Both the position numbers and the translations under genes were made by a program. Under the pieces are notes generated by a model. That model was not told the origin of the DNA. It worked only from the letters and a program-made list of their open reading frames with translations, and searched no databases. From a virus: a stretch of DNA of 51,781 bases. Location: positions 1 through 51,781 of the IMG/VR virus record IMGVR_UViG_3300044642_000842; one strand, given 5' to 3'. Shown one piece after another: positions 33,727-43,700 of the stretch (within the stretch, counting starts at the first letter, position 1; each line of letters starts with the position of its first letter).

Positions 33727-35337
33727 ATGCCAAAAAATTACAACGCTGTAAGAACACAAAAGGCATTACCAATTGGATCGGTAATGCCTTGGACTGGGGT
33801 TTTAACTAGAATCCCTAAAGGGTGGTTATTGTGTAATGGAGCTGAAGTTAGGGCTGACGAGTATCCTTTATTAGCTAGAATTTTAAAAGACAGTTATGGA
33901 GGAACAGGATTTGATGGTTCTTTTCCAGATTATGACGGAACTTTTAGATTGCCCGCTGTAAATCAAAAAACTCTAGCTGATATAGGACCGGAACATTTTA
34001 ATGCTAACGCTAGTATAGCACCATCATCTATTGATGATATTTCTGCCGGAAATGTTGTTATTCAATATTTGGGGGATGAAGGGGATTTGGGACCCCCATC
34101 AACTGTTTTTGCTACCACCGACATCAATTTTACATACACTCCAGATCCAGACGGATTTATTGCTGCTTATACTACTTCTGGATCTGGAATTGCTACTGGC
34201 TCCACACAAGTATTTAAAAATATTTCTGCCACGGGCGGTACTGGAACAGGAGCATTATTTACTGTAATTGTTGCTAGTGACGGAACATATTCTGTAGCTA
34301 TTAAAAATAAAGGACAAGGTTATACCCAAGGAAATATTTTAACTATAAGTGGAGCTAATATAGGTGGTGGGGGTAATGCTATAGTAACGGTTGATTCTGT
34401 AGGTAATTCTTATTTTCAAGGAACTATTGAAGGACAAACATTTATTGGCGGATTTGACGTTCGTTCTGTGTATGTAGTTCCGAGAAAATTAGGCAGAGAT
34501 CATATGCCGCAACATGTACACCCAGGATCTTACGAAACTATTAATAAAAATGATTCTGATACTGTGCCGGGAACTGGCGTTGGTGTTTGGGATAACCCTC
34601 AAATATTTTTAGCTCAAACATACGAGCAAACTAATGGAGATCCTAATGAATTTTGTTTTCCATTGAATCAAAATCCTGATGGTCCTGTACGTAGTAATGG
34701 TGTTGCTAATTATTGGGGAGATCAAACTGGACTTAACAGTGATGAAGCAACTGTAGGATCTTCAAGTAGTCCGTTTCAACAAGGATATGGAAAATATGCT
34801 CTAGCTGTTATTGGTGGAACAAAACCAGCAAGAACACATATACCGATTCAAACTAGTGCCGCTGCCCATGGAGTTGGTAAACCTTGGTTTACTTCGGCAA
34901 AAAAATTAAGAACTAGAACATCAGGAGAAACAGAAACTTCTGATTTAGCTAATATTAGATCTACTGGTAGATTAAACGTAAACAGTTTTATTCCTTTTTC
35001 TGACGAAACATCGCCAATTAAACAACCAAATTATGATTCTGGTGGTAATGGGAGTGATCAAGCAGATAATTTTAAAAAGACACTTTATAATACCGCTGCT
35101 GTTAGTTTTACAGTTACATCTAAAGTTGACGCTAGTGTAAATGATGTTATTGAAACTCACGACCACGAAAGTGAATTTTTAGTTACTTATGATCCAGGTA
35201 ATTTAAATATTAGAGATTTTATTTCTGTCAATTGTCAGCCAAATGTTATTCCTGATAATGTACCAGAAGCTTTACAAATTGCTTTCACATTAACTTCGCC
35301 ATCATTATCCATAACAAATTTAATTAGGGCATATTAA
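33727..35337 (+). CDS. Tail collar-domain fibre protein A
   Basis: In this 536-aa protein residues about 14-75 form a phage tail collar domain: ALPIGSVMPWTGVLTRIPKG, WLLCNGAEVRADEYPLLARI and GSFPDYDGTFRLPAVNQK. An inserted beta domain (about 150-230) ends with VAIKNKGQGYTQGNILTISG, a GxGY motif also seen in the gp5-type hub. Two HxH sites (HVH in HMPQHVHPG near 263, and HDH near 477) resemble the metal-binding His pairs at T4 gp12/gp37 tips. It is probably a short-tail-fibre-type receptor-binding protein. It lies 1 nt after the giant gene and 1 nt before the next. Confidence 0.75.
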   Translation: MPKNYNAVRTQKALPIGSVMPWTGVLTRIPKGWLLCNGAEVRADEYPLLARILKDSYGGTGFDGSFPDYDGTFRLPAVNQKTLADIGPEHFNANASIAPSSIDDISAGNVVIQYLGDEGDLGPPSTVFATTDINFTYTPDPDGFIAAYTTSGSGIATGSTQVFKNISATGGTGTGALFTVIVASDGTYSVAIKNKGQGYTQGNILTISGANIGGGGNAIVTVDSVGNSYFQGTIEGQTFIGGFDVRSVYVVPRKLGRDHMPQHVHPGSYETINKNDSDTVPGTGVGVWDNPQIFLAQTYEQTNGDPNEFCFPLNQNPDGPVRSNGVANYWGDQTGLNSDEATVGSSSSPFQQGYGKYALAVIGGTKPARTHIPIQTSAAAHGVGKPWFTSAKKLRTRTSGETETSDLANIRSTGRLNVNSFIPFSDETSPIKQPNYDSGGNGSDQADNFKKTLYNTAAVSFTVTSKVDASVNDVIETHDHESEFLVTYDPGNLNIRDFISVNCQPNVIPDNVPEALQIAFTLTSPSLSITNLIRAY

Positions 35338-35338
35338 C

Positions 35339-36217
35339 ATGGCAAAATATTACACTAAAGAAAAAGCAAAATATGGTGGCATTACTGGTATCATAATGCC
35401 ATTTATGGTTAAATTACCTGATGTTAATATTCCTGATCAGTCTACTTGGAAAACTTTATTGCCAGCTGGCTATTTGAGATGTGACGGTAGTATTCTTTCT
35501 GCCGATGTTTATCCTGGTCTTGCCGCTATTTTGGGAACAGGACAAAATTCTAAATTTGCTAAAAACCCAGATATTCTTACAAGTAATCAATTTCAACTTC
35601 CTGATTTAGGATCGAAATATATTAGATGTGCTAATTCAACTGGTCAATATCTTAATCTAACATTGGATCAAGATCCATCAATTACTAAAGTTGGAGCGGA
35701 AACGATAGTACAATCATTGGTTGGAGATTCTGTAACAATTAGATATGGAGGAAGTTTTGAAGTTATTGGTCAAGAAAATTCTTTTGGTGGAAACCCATTA
35801 TACAAAACTTCTACTGGGTTTGTTTTAAATTCTCCATTAACTGAAGAAAATTTTCAAGCTCACGGTCACGATGCTGATGTTGGGGTGTTTACCTATTTGG
35901 GTAATTGGACAGATACTTCATATGTTCAAAATAGAGGTAGTAGAGGTGGAAATGATTCTCAAACTGAAGGATCTAATAATGTTATTGCTATAGATGGTCC
36001 TGAAGGATCTACATTCACTATAAATCATACACACGGTATTAATTTACCTGGATCAACTGAATTAAAAGATAATACAACACTAAAATATCAATTTTTTAAT
36101 ACTGACATTCCTGCCGATGGTATCGAAAGTGAAGTCATTATCACTACAGAAAATGTTAAAAAATTGGACACTGCTATATCACCCTACATGTTAGTAGAAT
36201 TTATTATCAAGATATAA
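35339..36217 (+). CDS. Tail collar-domain fibre protein B
   Basis: The 292-aa protein repeats the collar layout: GIIMPFMVKLPDVNIPD, LLPAGYLRCDGSILSADVYP then LAAILGTGQNSKFAKNP and FQLPDLGSKYIRCANSTGQY, followed by a beta-rich tip. HGH (near residue 175) and HTH (near 229) are the two HxH sites expected for metal-stabilised trimers. It is shorter than its neighbour and lacks the GxGY insert. Tight spacing places it in the same late transcript; a heterotypic fibre tip or an alternative receptor binder are both possible. Confidence 0.7.
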   Translation: MAKYYTKEKAKYGGITGIIMPFMVKLPDVNIPDQSTWKTLLPAGYLRCDGSILSADVYPGLAAILGTGQNSKFAKNPDILTSNQFQLPDLGSKYIRCANSTGQYLNLTLDQDPSITKVGAETIVQSLVGDSVTIRYGGSFEVIGQENSFGGNPLYKTSTGFVLNSPLTEENFQAHGHDADVGVFTYLGNWTDTSYVQNRGSRGGNDSQTEGSNNVIAIDGPEGSTFTINHTHGINLPGSTELKDNTTLKYQFFNTDIPADGIESEVIITTENVKKLDTAISPYMLVEFIIKI

Positions 36218-36221
36218 AAAT

Positions 36222-37655
36222 ATGCCCAGTCAAGATTTTGGTAGTTCAACAACTTGGACAGCACCTTTTGCTTGTAGAAATGTAACTGCTACAGCTATCG
36301 GTGGTGGTGGATCTGGCTATAAAGATAGAACTGATAATCAAGATGGCGGTGGCGGTGGCGGCGGTGGATTTGCTAGATCTACAAGATCAGTAGCTGGTGG
36401 AACTGTTATATCCATAACTGTTGGATCTGGTGGTAATCAGCCAGGAAATAATAATTCCAACAATGGCGGAACTACTATAATTAGTGGTGGACCATTAGGT
36501 GTAACTGCTACTGGGGGAAGAGGAGGCACTGACGGGCAAGGTGGAAATGGTGGTAGTGGATCTGGAGATGAAACTGGTGGTGGACAAGATGGTACAAAAG
36601 ATTCTGATAATAACACTACTGGCGGAGAAGGTGGTGGTGCTGGCAGACCAGGAGGTAATTCTGGACGTTGTGGTAATTCTCTGGGGGGACAAGGAACAAA
36701 TTTAGATGGGTCTCAGGCAGGATGTACTGGTGGTAAAAGGGGAGGTAATTATGGAGCTGGTGGAGCTGGTAATACTAATGGAGGTGAGGCAGGCGCTGGC
36801 GCTAATGGGGCTGCTCGATTAGTATGGGATTTTCATCCACCACAAATAAATTCATTTACTGCTAGTACTCAAACTAATCCAGTTCCAGGAACATTAAGTA
36901 GTACTATAACACTAACTTGGAGCACTACTTATGCTAGCAATGTAACAATTGATCAGGGAGTTGGTGGAGTTGCTGTTAATTCTGGGGGGTTCTCAGTTAA
37001 TACTGGTCTTCAATCTGTTGCTGGATCTAATTCTCCAGCACAAAGAACTTATACAATAACAGCCACTGGTCCTGGAGGAACTGTCACCGCCACTGCTACT
37101 GCTAGTGTTTATAATGATGGTACTCCAAATGATTACTCTGTACCAAGTCAAACAAACTTAGAACCAAGTACATTAACCAGTATTTCAATTGGAACAATTA
37201 CTGGCATAGATGTTACAATTAATGCCCAAGGTGGTCCTGGTGTACAAGTATCAACTAATAATTCTTCTTGGGCTGGATCTGTTTTTGTATCTAATAACAA
37301 TCCTTTATTTGTTAGAGCTGTTTCTCCCCCATTCAATACTGATCCATCTGGGTTAACTAATTCTTCTAGTTTTTATGTTGATGTGGGTCCCATTCGAAGA
37401 TTTTTTACCTTAACAACTAGAGCGCCTGATGTCAACGAGACATTTAATTACCCAAATGAAGATGATAGAGTTCCTTTTCCTGATATAGATACTATACCCG
37501 ATCCAGCTGAACCTTATATTATATCTAACACATTAACTGTTGATGATATTGAAATACCTGTAGAAATTAAAACTAATAATTCTAATGTACAGATTAGAAA
37601 GAAAACTCCTGGCTCATCTGCTTGGGGAAACTGGATCGATATAAGGAGTATTTAA
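36222..37655 (+). CDS. Modular Gly-rich/Ig-like adhesin 1
   Basis: The 477-aa protein has a short beta start (FGSSTTWTAPFACRNVTATA), a long glycine-rich region (about 25-205, with GGGGGGGGFARS and GGAGNTNGGEAGAGANGAAR) like the polyglycine-sandwich tips of some T4-like adhesins, an Ig-like domain (about 210-300) and a C-terminal module from VYNDGTPNDYSVPSQTNLEP to GNWIDIRSI. That module recurs in the two following genes. Together these suggest a fibre-tip receptor binder with an exchangeable head and a conserved attachment end. No chaperone domain is seen in the protein itself. Confidence 0.65.
   Translation: MPSQDFGSSTTWTAPFACRNVTATAIGGGGSGYKDRTDNQDGGGGGGGGFARSTRSVAGGTVISITVGSGGNQPGNNNSNNGGTTIISGGPLGVTATGGRGGTDGQGGNGGSGSGDETGGGQDGTKDSDNNTTGGEGGGAGRPGGNSGRCGNSLGGQGTNLDGSQAGCTGGKRGGNYGAGGAGNTNGGEAGAGANGAARLVWDFHPPQINSFTASTQTNPVPGTLSSTITLTWSTTYASNVTIDQGVGGVAVNSGGFSVNTGLQSVAGSNSPAQRTYTITATGPGGTVTATATASVYNDGTPNDYSVPSQTNLEPSTLTSISIGTITGIDVTINAQGGPGVQVSTNNSSWAGSVFVSNNNPLFVRAVSPPFNTDPSGLTNSSSFYVDVGPIRRFFTLTTRAPDVNETFNYPNEDDRVPFPDIDTIPDPAEPYIISNTLTVDDIEIPVEIKTNNSNVQIRKKTPGSSAWGNWIDIRSI
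37107..37655 (+). repeat. Conserved C-terminal adhesin module, copy 1
   Basis: Encodes the stretch from VYNDGTP through GPGVQVSTN, FNTDPSGLTNSS, TTRAPDVNETFNYPNEDD and TVDDIEIPVEIK to the end. Related in DNA and protein to 38412-38960 and 39961-40520. Confidence 0.8.
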
Positions 37656-38960
37656 ATGCCGTTACCTCCAGCAGTATCAGTAAATTGGACTACATCTCAA
37701 GTTGGTGTTGGCGCTCCTTTTGGATGGAATATATCAAATAGTGGAAACACTATAAGATTTGATGTACAGGATTCTGCTAATTGTGGTGGTCCTAATGGAA
37801 ATGTTCAAAATGGTGTTGCTACAGCAACATTAAGTGCTCAAGCAAGATTTAATATGACTGTTTCGTTAACTGGTCTTGGAGAAAGTCAAGATCCTGGATT
37901 TGAAAATATGAGTTTGAGATTTAATGGAGCTGAAATAATTAGAGCAACATCTCCAGGTGGAGGGCAGGGTTGTGCTGCAGGAAGACCAGTAAATCAAACA
38001 ATAGTAGTTCCTGGTCCATATTTTCTAGCTAAAAATAGTAATAATTCTTTTCAATTAAATTTTAGCACAGCAGACGCTTTATTCCACGTTGGTTGTTTTT
38101 ATCAATGTAATTTGACTTTTACCTTATTAGATCCTCCAGAAATTTTTGAATTTTATGCTGATCCAAATCCACAAACTAGTGGTATTTTAGGTGTACCATC
38201 AGCAAATACAGCATTTTTTTGGAATACTTTTGGGGCACAAACATTAAACATTAATCAAGGAGTTGGTGAACTTTCTTCGATTGCTGGATCAACTGGAACA
38301 GTTAACACTGGTCTTCAATCTATCACAGGATCAGTTTCGCCAGCAACTAAAACTTATACACTAACAGCGGCAAATAGTGCTGGAACAACGACTGCTCAAA
38401 CTACAGTATCAGTATATAATGATAATACTCCAACTGGGTTCAGTATACCAAATCAAAATAACGTAGAACCAAATAGTCCTGTAATTATACAAACATCAGC
38501 AATTGAAGGAATAGACATGGTAACTGTTGCCAGTGGTGGTCCTGGGGTTCAAGTTTCTACCAACGGCGTTAATTATGCTAATACAACTACTATAAGTAAT
38601 AATCAACAATTATACGTAAAAGTTTTTTCTTTGCCATTTAATACAGATCCTTCTGGTTTAACTAACTCCACTCAATATTATGTTGATGTTGGACCAACTA
38701 GATCAACTTTTACAGTGACTACACGAGCACCAGATGTCAGTGAAACATTTAATTATCCTAATGAAGATGATGCTTTGCCTTTTCCTGATATAGATACAAT
38801 ACCAGGAACACCAGATTCATATATAACATCGGATACTTTAACTGTTGATGATATCGAAATACCAGTTGAAGTTAAAGTTAGTAACCCAAATGTTCAAGTG
38901 AGAATAAAACCGTCTGGTTCTACTAATTGGAATAATTGGCAAGATGTAAGGAGTATATAA
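37656..38960 (+). CDS. Modular Ig-like adhesin 2 with a different head
   Basis: The 434-aa product shares the C-terminal module (VYNDNTPTGFSIPNQNNVEP to NNWQDVRSI) and the preceding Ig-like domain (FYADPNPQTSG, then GVGELSSIAG) with its neighbours. Its first 160 residues are not glycine-rich: they form a beta-sandwich-like domain with several Cys (DSANCGGPNGN, GGGQGCAAGRPV, GCFYQCNLTF) that may bind a different ligand. It begins directly at the previous stop, so the three paralogues form one polycistronic block. Confidence 0.65.
   Translation: MPLPPAVSVNWTTSQVGVGAPFGWNISNSGNTIRFDVQDSANCGGPNGNVQNGVATATLSAQARFNMTVSLTGLGESQDPGFENMSLRFNGAEIIRATSPGGGQGCAAGRPVNQTIVVPGPYFLAKNSNNSFQLNFSTADALFHVGCFYQCNLTFTLLDPPEIFEFYADPNPQTSGILGVPSANTAFFWNTFGAQTLNINQGVGELSSIAGSTGTVNTGLQSITGSVSPATKTYTLTAANSAGTTTAQTTVSVYNDNTPTGFSIPNQNNVEPNSPVIIQTSAIEGIDMVTVASGGPGVQVSTNGVNYANTTTISNNQQLYVKVFSLPFNTDPSGLTNSTQYYVDVGPTRSTFTVTTRAPDVSETFNYPNEDDALPFPDIDTIPGTPDSYITSDTLTVDDIEIPVEVKVSNPNVQVRIKPSGSTNWNNWQDVRSI
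38412..38960 (+). repeat. Conserved C-terminal adhesin module, copy 2
   Basis: Same order of motifs as copy 1 (GPGVQVSTN, FNTDPSGLTNST, TTRAPDVSETFNYPNEDD, TVDDIEIPVEVK). Confidence 0.8.
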
Positions 38961-40520
38961 ATGGCATCATCAACTTTTAGTGCTACATATACATCAAGTC
39001 AAACTATATCTATTCCAGCAAATGCCACCAACATTTCTATTCAAGTTGCTGCTGCTAGGGGCGGATCTGGTGGTTCTGATGCTGGTTCTCCTGGGGGAAT
39101 TTATGGAGCTGGTCGATTTGGAACATTTACTATACAACCATCATTTGTTGCTAGAAATCTACAATTAAATATTGGATCTATTGGTGGCGACGGAAATAGC
39201 AATCAAAGTAATGCTCCTGGTGGTGGCGGCGGAGGCGGTGTTGCTTCTGGTGGTACAGGTGGTCGTGCGGGTCCTCAGGGATCTTCTGGTGGTGGAGGTG
39301 GCGGTGGCGGAGCCACTGGAGTTTATGATAGTTATTCTGGTTCTTGGATTATCGTTGCTGGTGGCGGTGGAGGTGGCGGTGGTGCCGCATATCCAAATGT
39401 TCCTGGTTTAACAGGTGATGTTGGTCTTAATTGGGCGGGGTCTGTTTCCTCAATTAGTAACGGTGGTGGTGGCGGCAATTGTCCTAGTGATGGATCTGGT
39501 GGTGGTGGCGGTGGTGGTGGTGCTAGCGGCGGAGGTGGAGGATATAATGGTTTTGACGTGAGTGTTGGAAACGTAAATGCTAGGGGTGGATACGGGGGTG
39601 GTAGCGGATATAACACTACATACGCTTCATTAACTTCATCAAATATTAATAATGGTAACGGGTATATTTTTATTCAATACACTTTATTAACTCCAGAAAT
39701 TAATAATTTTTCAGCAAATCCAAATCCACAAACTAGCGGATCTGATGGTATTCAAAATTATGACACTACATTAAGTTGGAATACATCAGATACAACATCT
39801 GTTTCTATAAGTAATATTGGTGTGGTTGGTTCTAGTGGTTCTGCTAGTATTACAAATTTACCTCAATCAACAGTTGGTTCGTCTTCTCCTGCCACTAGAT
39901 CTTATACATTAACTGCTTGTGCTGGATCTAATTGTGTCAATCAAACTATAACCGTTGAAGTTTTTAATGATAATACGCCAGATAATTATAGTATTTCCAA
40001 TCAAAGTAATTTAGAACCAAACACTTTAACTACCACTAGTACTACAACTATAACTGGTATTGATATGCAGACAACTGTATCTGCTGGACCAGGAGTTCAA
40101 GTTTCCAATAATAGTGTAAATTGGTCTGGATCTGTTTTGGTTTCAAATAATAATGTAGTTTTTGCTAGAGCTTCGTCGCCCTCGTTCAACACAGACCCTT
40201 CTGGTTTAACTAATTCTTCTCAGTTTTACATTGATATAGGTCCAGTAAGAAGATTTTTTACATTAACTACCCGAGCACCAGATGTAAGTGAAACATTTAA
40301 TTTATCTAATAAAGATGATAGAGTGCCTTATCCAGATATAGACACTATTACAACTCCTCCAGACAATCCACCAGAACAATATATTAGTTCAAATACTTTA
40401 AATGTTGATGATATTGAAATACCAGTTGAAGTTAAAACTAATAATTCAAATATACAGATTAGAGTAAAACGAGCTGGAGCTAGCAGTTGGGAAAATTGGC
40501 AAGATACTAGATCAATATAA
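38961..40520 (+). CDS. Modular Gly-rich/Ig-like adhesin 3
   Basis: The 519-aa protein begins with a beta segment (ATYTSSQTISIPANATNISI), has the most extreme glycine-rich region of the set (about 35-225, several runs of 6-8 Gly separated by ASGG, PSDGS or YNGFD), an Ig-like domain (FSANPNPQTSGSDG, TTLSWNTSD) and the common C-terminal module ending NWQDTRSI. The glycine runs suit a polyglycine-II helix bundle whose loops bind the receptor. It is directly adjacent to adhesin 2 with no gap. Its own stop codon lies in a late promoter box. Confidence 0.65.
   Translation: MASSTFSATYTSSQTISIPANATNISIQVAAARGGSGGSDAGSPGGIYGAGRFGTFTIQPSFVARNLQLNIGSIGGDGNSNQSNAPGGGGGGGVASGGTGGRAGPQGSSGGGGGGGGATGVYDSYSGSWIIVAGGGGGGGGAAYPNVPGLTGDVGLNWAGSVSSISNGGGGGNCPSDGSGGGGGGGGASGGGGGYNGFDVSVGNVNARGGYGGGSGYNTTYASLTSSNINNGNGYIFIQYTLLTPEINNFSANPNPQTSGSDGIQNYDTTLSWNTSDTTSVSISNIGVVGSSGSASITNLPQSTVGSSSPATRSYTLTACAGSNCVNQTITVEVFNDNTPDNYSISNQSNLEPNTLTTTSTTTITGIDMQTTVSAGPGVQVSNNSVNWSGSVLVSNNNVVFARASSPSFNTDPSGLTNSSQFYIDIGPVRRFFTLTTRAPDVSETFNLSNKDDRVPYPDIDTITTPPDNPPEQYISSNTLNVDDIEIPVEVKTNNSNIQIRVKRAGASSWENWQDTRSI
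39961..40520 (+). repeat. Conserved C-terminal adhesin module, copy 3
   Basis: Same motif order as copies 1 and 2, somewhat diverged (ETFNLSNKDDRVPYPDIDTI). Confidence 0.8.
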
Positions 40521-40523
40521 ATA
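40516..40523 (+). promoter_or_regulatory. Late promoter box TATAAATA
   Basis: A perfect late box on the stop codon of adhesin 3, 19 nt before a 58-codon gene. Confidence 0.65.
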
Positions 40524-40542
40524 CAAAAAATAAGGTGATGAT

Positions 40543-40719
40543 ATGAAAAAGACATTTGTAGATGCCCCCAACATGTCTCCGAAAGAAGAGTACTATCGCT
40601 CACAAATTGTTTCTGTAAATAACATTAAAGAAAACGAAAAATTAGAAATTAAAGCATCAGAACCAATTCAAGTTAGAATTAATGGTGGACCCTGGCAAGA
40701 TATAAGACCACTACAGTGA
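40543..40719 (+). CDS. 58-aa protein resembling the adhesin C-terminal tail
   Basis: MKKTFVDAPNMSPKEEYYRS leads to LEIKASEPIQVRINGGPWQD and a final IRPLQ. The end aligns with the last residues of the adhesin module (IEIPVEVK...IQIRVK...NWQDTRSI), so this looks like a free-standing copy of the terminal strand pair. AAGGTGATGAT precedes the ATG, and perfect late boxes lie on both sides. It could be a capping or competing subunit for the adhesin attachment site; that role is inference. Confidence 0.6.
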   Translation: MKKTFVDAPNMSPKEEYYRSQIVSVNNIKENEKLEIKASEPIQVRINGGPWQDIRPLQ

Positions 40720-40720
40720 A

Positions 40721-40728
40721 TATAAATA
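40721..40728 (+). promoter_or_regulatory. Late promoter box TATAAATA
   Basis: Perfect late box directly after the 58-aa gene, 28 nt before the 1822-aa gene. Confidence 0.7.
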
Positions 40729-40756
40729 AAGAATAGCGGATATTGTCATAAAATAA

Positions 40757-43700
40757 ATGCCATTTAGTAGTACGCCAGTATATGTTGGGCTTGGAGATCA
40801 AGTAGAAGTTAGATACCCAACACCATCAACTTGGAATACAAAAGTATCAGTTAACGTTCAAATTGGAACTGGTTCTGATCCTGATGGCATTATTTTTGGT
40901 ACGAGAATACCAGATTCGAGACCAGATAGTTTTAGCTTTAATGATCAACAAGCATTTATTAATACAAGTACCACAACAGTACTTACGACAATTGAAAGAT
41001 CTACTACATATTATTCAAATGAAATTTTAGTTAACGGTATTGAAATTGAAATTCCTGCTGTAATAACGGTTACTACTAGTGGTCCGAAAGGAACTACGAC
41101 AGGAGCAAATGCCGCTGCTGCTTTTAGAATAGATCGTGGTGGTTCTATAGGTCCTTGGATTACGTCAGGAACTGTACGCCAAGGCGATAAGATCAGATTA
41201 CGATTAACTACCGAAAATTGGTATACTACAACAACTAATGTAACCCTCAGACTTTCAGATGAAACGTGGGGAACAAATGTAGGACAACCTAGTGCTGTAG
41301 TAAGTGATACTTGGTCTGTTACTACAAGAGCACAAGATCAACTTGTAGATTCTTGGCAGTTTACTGATTTTGTTGATGTTATTGCTACAGAATTTGGTAC
41401 ATATAAAACACAAAATATACCTATTACTGGTATTGATTCTGACGCTGTTTTACGAGCCACATCTACAGGAAATGTGCAGATTTCCAAAGATAATACAACT
41501 TGGTCTCAATCTGTAACTGGTCTTGTTTTAAACAATACATTATATACAAGAATTGCTATTGGATCTACGTATACAACTAAAACATCTGGATCTGTAACTA
41601 TTTTTTCAAATGATGCCGATACTTTAGCAGGTGGTTATGAGAATAACGATGCTGGAACTTATGGGTCTGGAACTTTTCAAGTAATACAAACAACTGGAAC
41701 TAGAACAGATAGTTGGTATGTTTGGACAGAAGTAGATAGGTATCCAAATACTGTTTCTTTATCTCCTATTTTTACTCCATCTGATGACGGAACAATTGAT
41801 AGTGTTGTAGTTAGTTCTACTAATACTTTTAATGCTGCTGAACCAGACAGAACTTATTTTACTAATTTCAATATTTCTGGATTGGGTACAGAATATCCAA
41901 GCAATACATATGCTGAAGCAGCAACTCCAATTAATCCTTCGTATCTTTCTAGTTCACTACCGTTAAATACTACTCCAACTTCAAATCAAACTGTACAAGT
42001 TCTTTGTTCTGTAACTAGTGGTGATGCTCAAATTAGAAAGAATAATACAGGAACTTGGGTACAACAATTATATGTTCAAAATGGGGATCAAGTAAATTTA
42101 AGATTAACTGCTTCTCCCAATTTCAATACTACAAAAACTAGTTCAATTAGAATATCTGGTCCTCCATCAGCTGGTCCTAATGGGAACCCCACGGCAGGTC
42201 CAACAACACCTACATTTGCTGATAAAGTAGATACAATCACTTTAAAAACACGACTTTCTAGAAGCACTCCATATCCATTCAGAGCTAGAGATAATTATAC
42301 CGCTTTGCCTGGACAAACATATATTGTAACTATACCAATTGCTGGTCTTGATGTAGCTACCACAGCACAAGCAGTAGATGCCGAGTCAACTGTAGGAGCA
42401 AATGTACAAGTAAGTGTAGATAACGTAACATTTGCTAAAACTGTTACTGTTCCTGCTACTGCTGAAGTAGTATATGTAAGAGCAACTGCTTCAAATACTC
42501 AAGGTAATGTTGTTAGTGCTGCTTATAGAATTGGAAGCACTACTGATGTTTGGAAAATACAAACACAAATAGAAGACAATATTTATGCCAGTTACAGTGG
42601 TGGTGTTGGTGCCAGTGGTTCTTTTATTGAATATAACCTCCCAGCCTATGTACAACAATTAACTTTTGTCATGTATGGCGGAGGTGGCGGAAATGGTGGA
42701 GATGATGCTCCAAATAGTTTTGGCGGAAGAGGTGGCTTTAGTACAATATTAAAGGGTGTAATTAATTTACCTCAAGAAGTTTTAAACGATGAAAATTTGA
42801 GAAATCTTAAGATATATTCTGGAAACGCTGGTAGATTTGGAGTAAATTTCTTGAGTGGTGCTCAAGGTGGAGCTGGCGGTTGGGGTTATGCTATTGGTGG
42901 AGACGGTGGAAATGCTGGTCCTAGCGATAAATCAGGTGGAGGCGGTGGAGGCGGTGGTGCTTCTGCCATTACATTAGGTGATGGAACTTTACTTGTTATG
43001 GCTGGAGGTGGCGGCGGTGGTGCTGGTGCTGGTAATGACACTACGCTACAGCAAACAAATCAAAATGGTAACTATACAGGAATAACTACATTAAGAACAT
43101 CTTTAAATGGACTAAATTTTAATGGTTCTGACGGTCAATCTAATCTCACCGATGGCGGTGGTGGTGGTGGCGGTGGCGGTGGCTTTGGAGCTGGTGGAAT
43201 AATTCCCCCAAACAAAGTTGATGAAAGTGGTGTTGTAATTCAAACAACCGACTTAGATGCTATTGGTGGCACAACTGGAGATCTTTATTACAATTCAAAT
43301 TACGCCACAATAACAGAAACAACTGGTTTAAATTTGGGTGCTGGACCACAAGAGTTTGGCTATGTAATGTTGACTTATGCTCCCCAGGACATTACACCAG
43401 AACCATTTTTCTTTCCTGAAGTAGATAATGCTTCTCCTGCTACTCAATACACTTCAGAAAAAGTTCAAATTTTTGGAATCACTGGTGGAGTTATATCTAC
43501 ATTGATTGGTAACGATGCTCAAGTTAGAACTTGTGATCCAAATGATCCAAATACTTGTGGAGCATGGGGACAATCAGCAATTATTTTCAATGAAGGATAT
43601 GTTCAAGTCAGATTTACAACTGGCAATGATTATTTTACGACTTACCGAGCAAACGTTACGATTGGTAATGTAACTTCTTTCTTTAATGTAAATACTGGCG

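Noticed and set aside
39200-39560. Short-period GGTGG repeats that look like a repeat array or CRISPR
   Set aside because: There are no fixed-length repeats with unique spacers; the pattern is glycine codons in adhesin 3.
39332-39616. Proline-rich antisense frame opposite the glycine-rich adhesin
   Set aside because: Poly-Pro is simply the complement of Gly codons (GGN to NCC); it is a shadow of the glycine-rich region.
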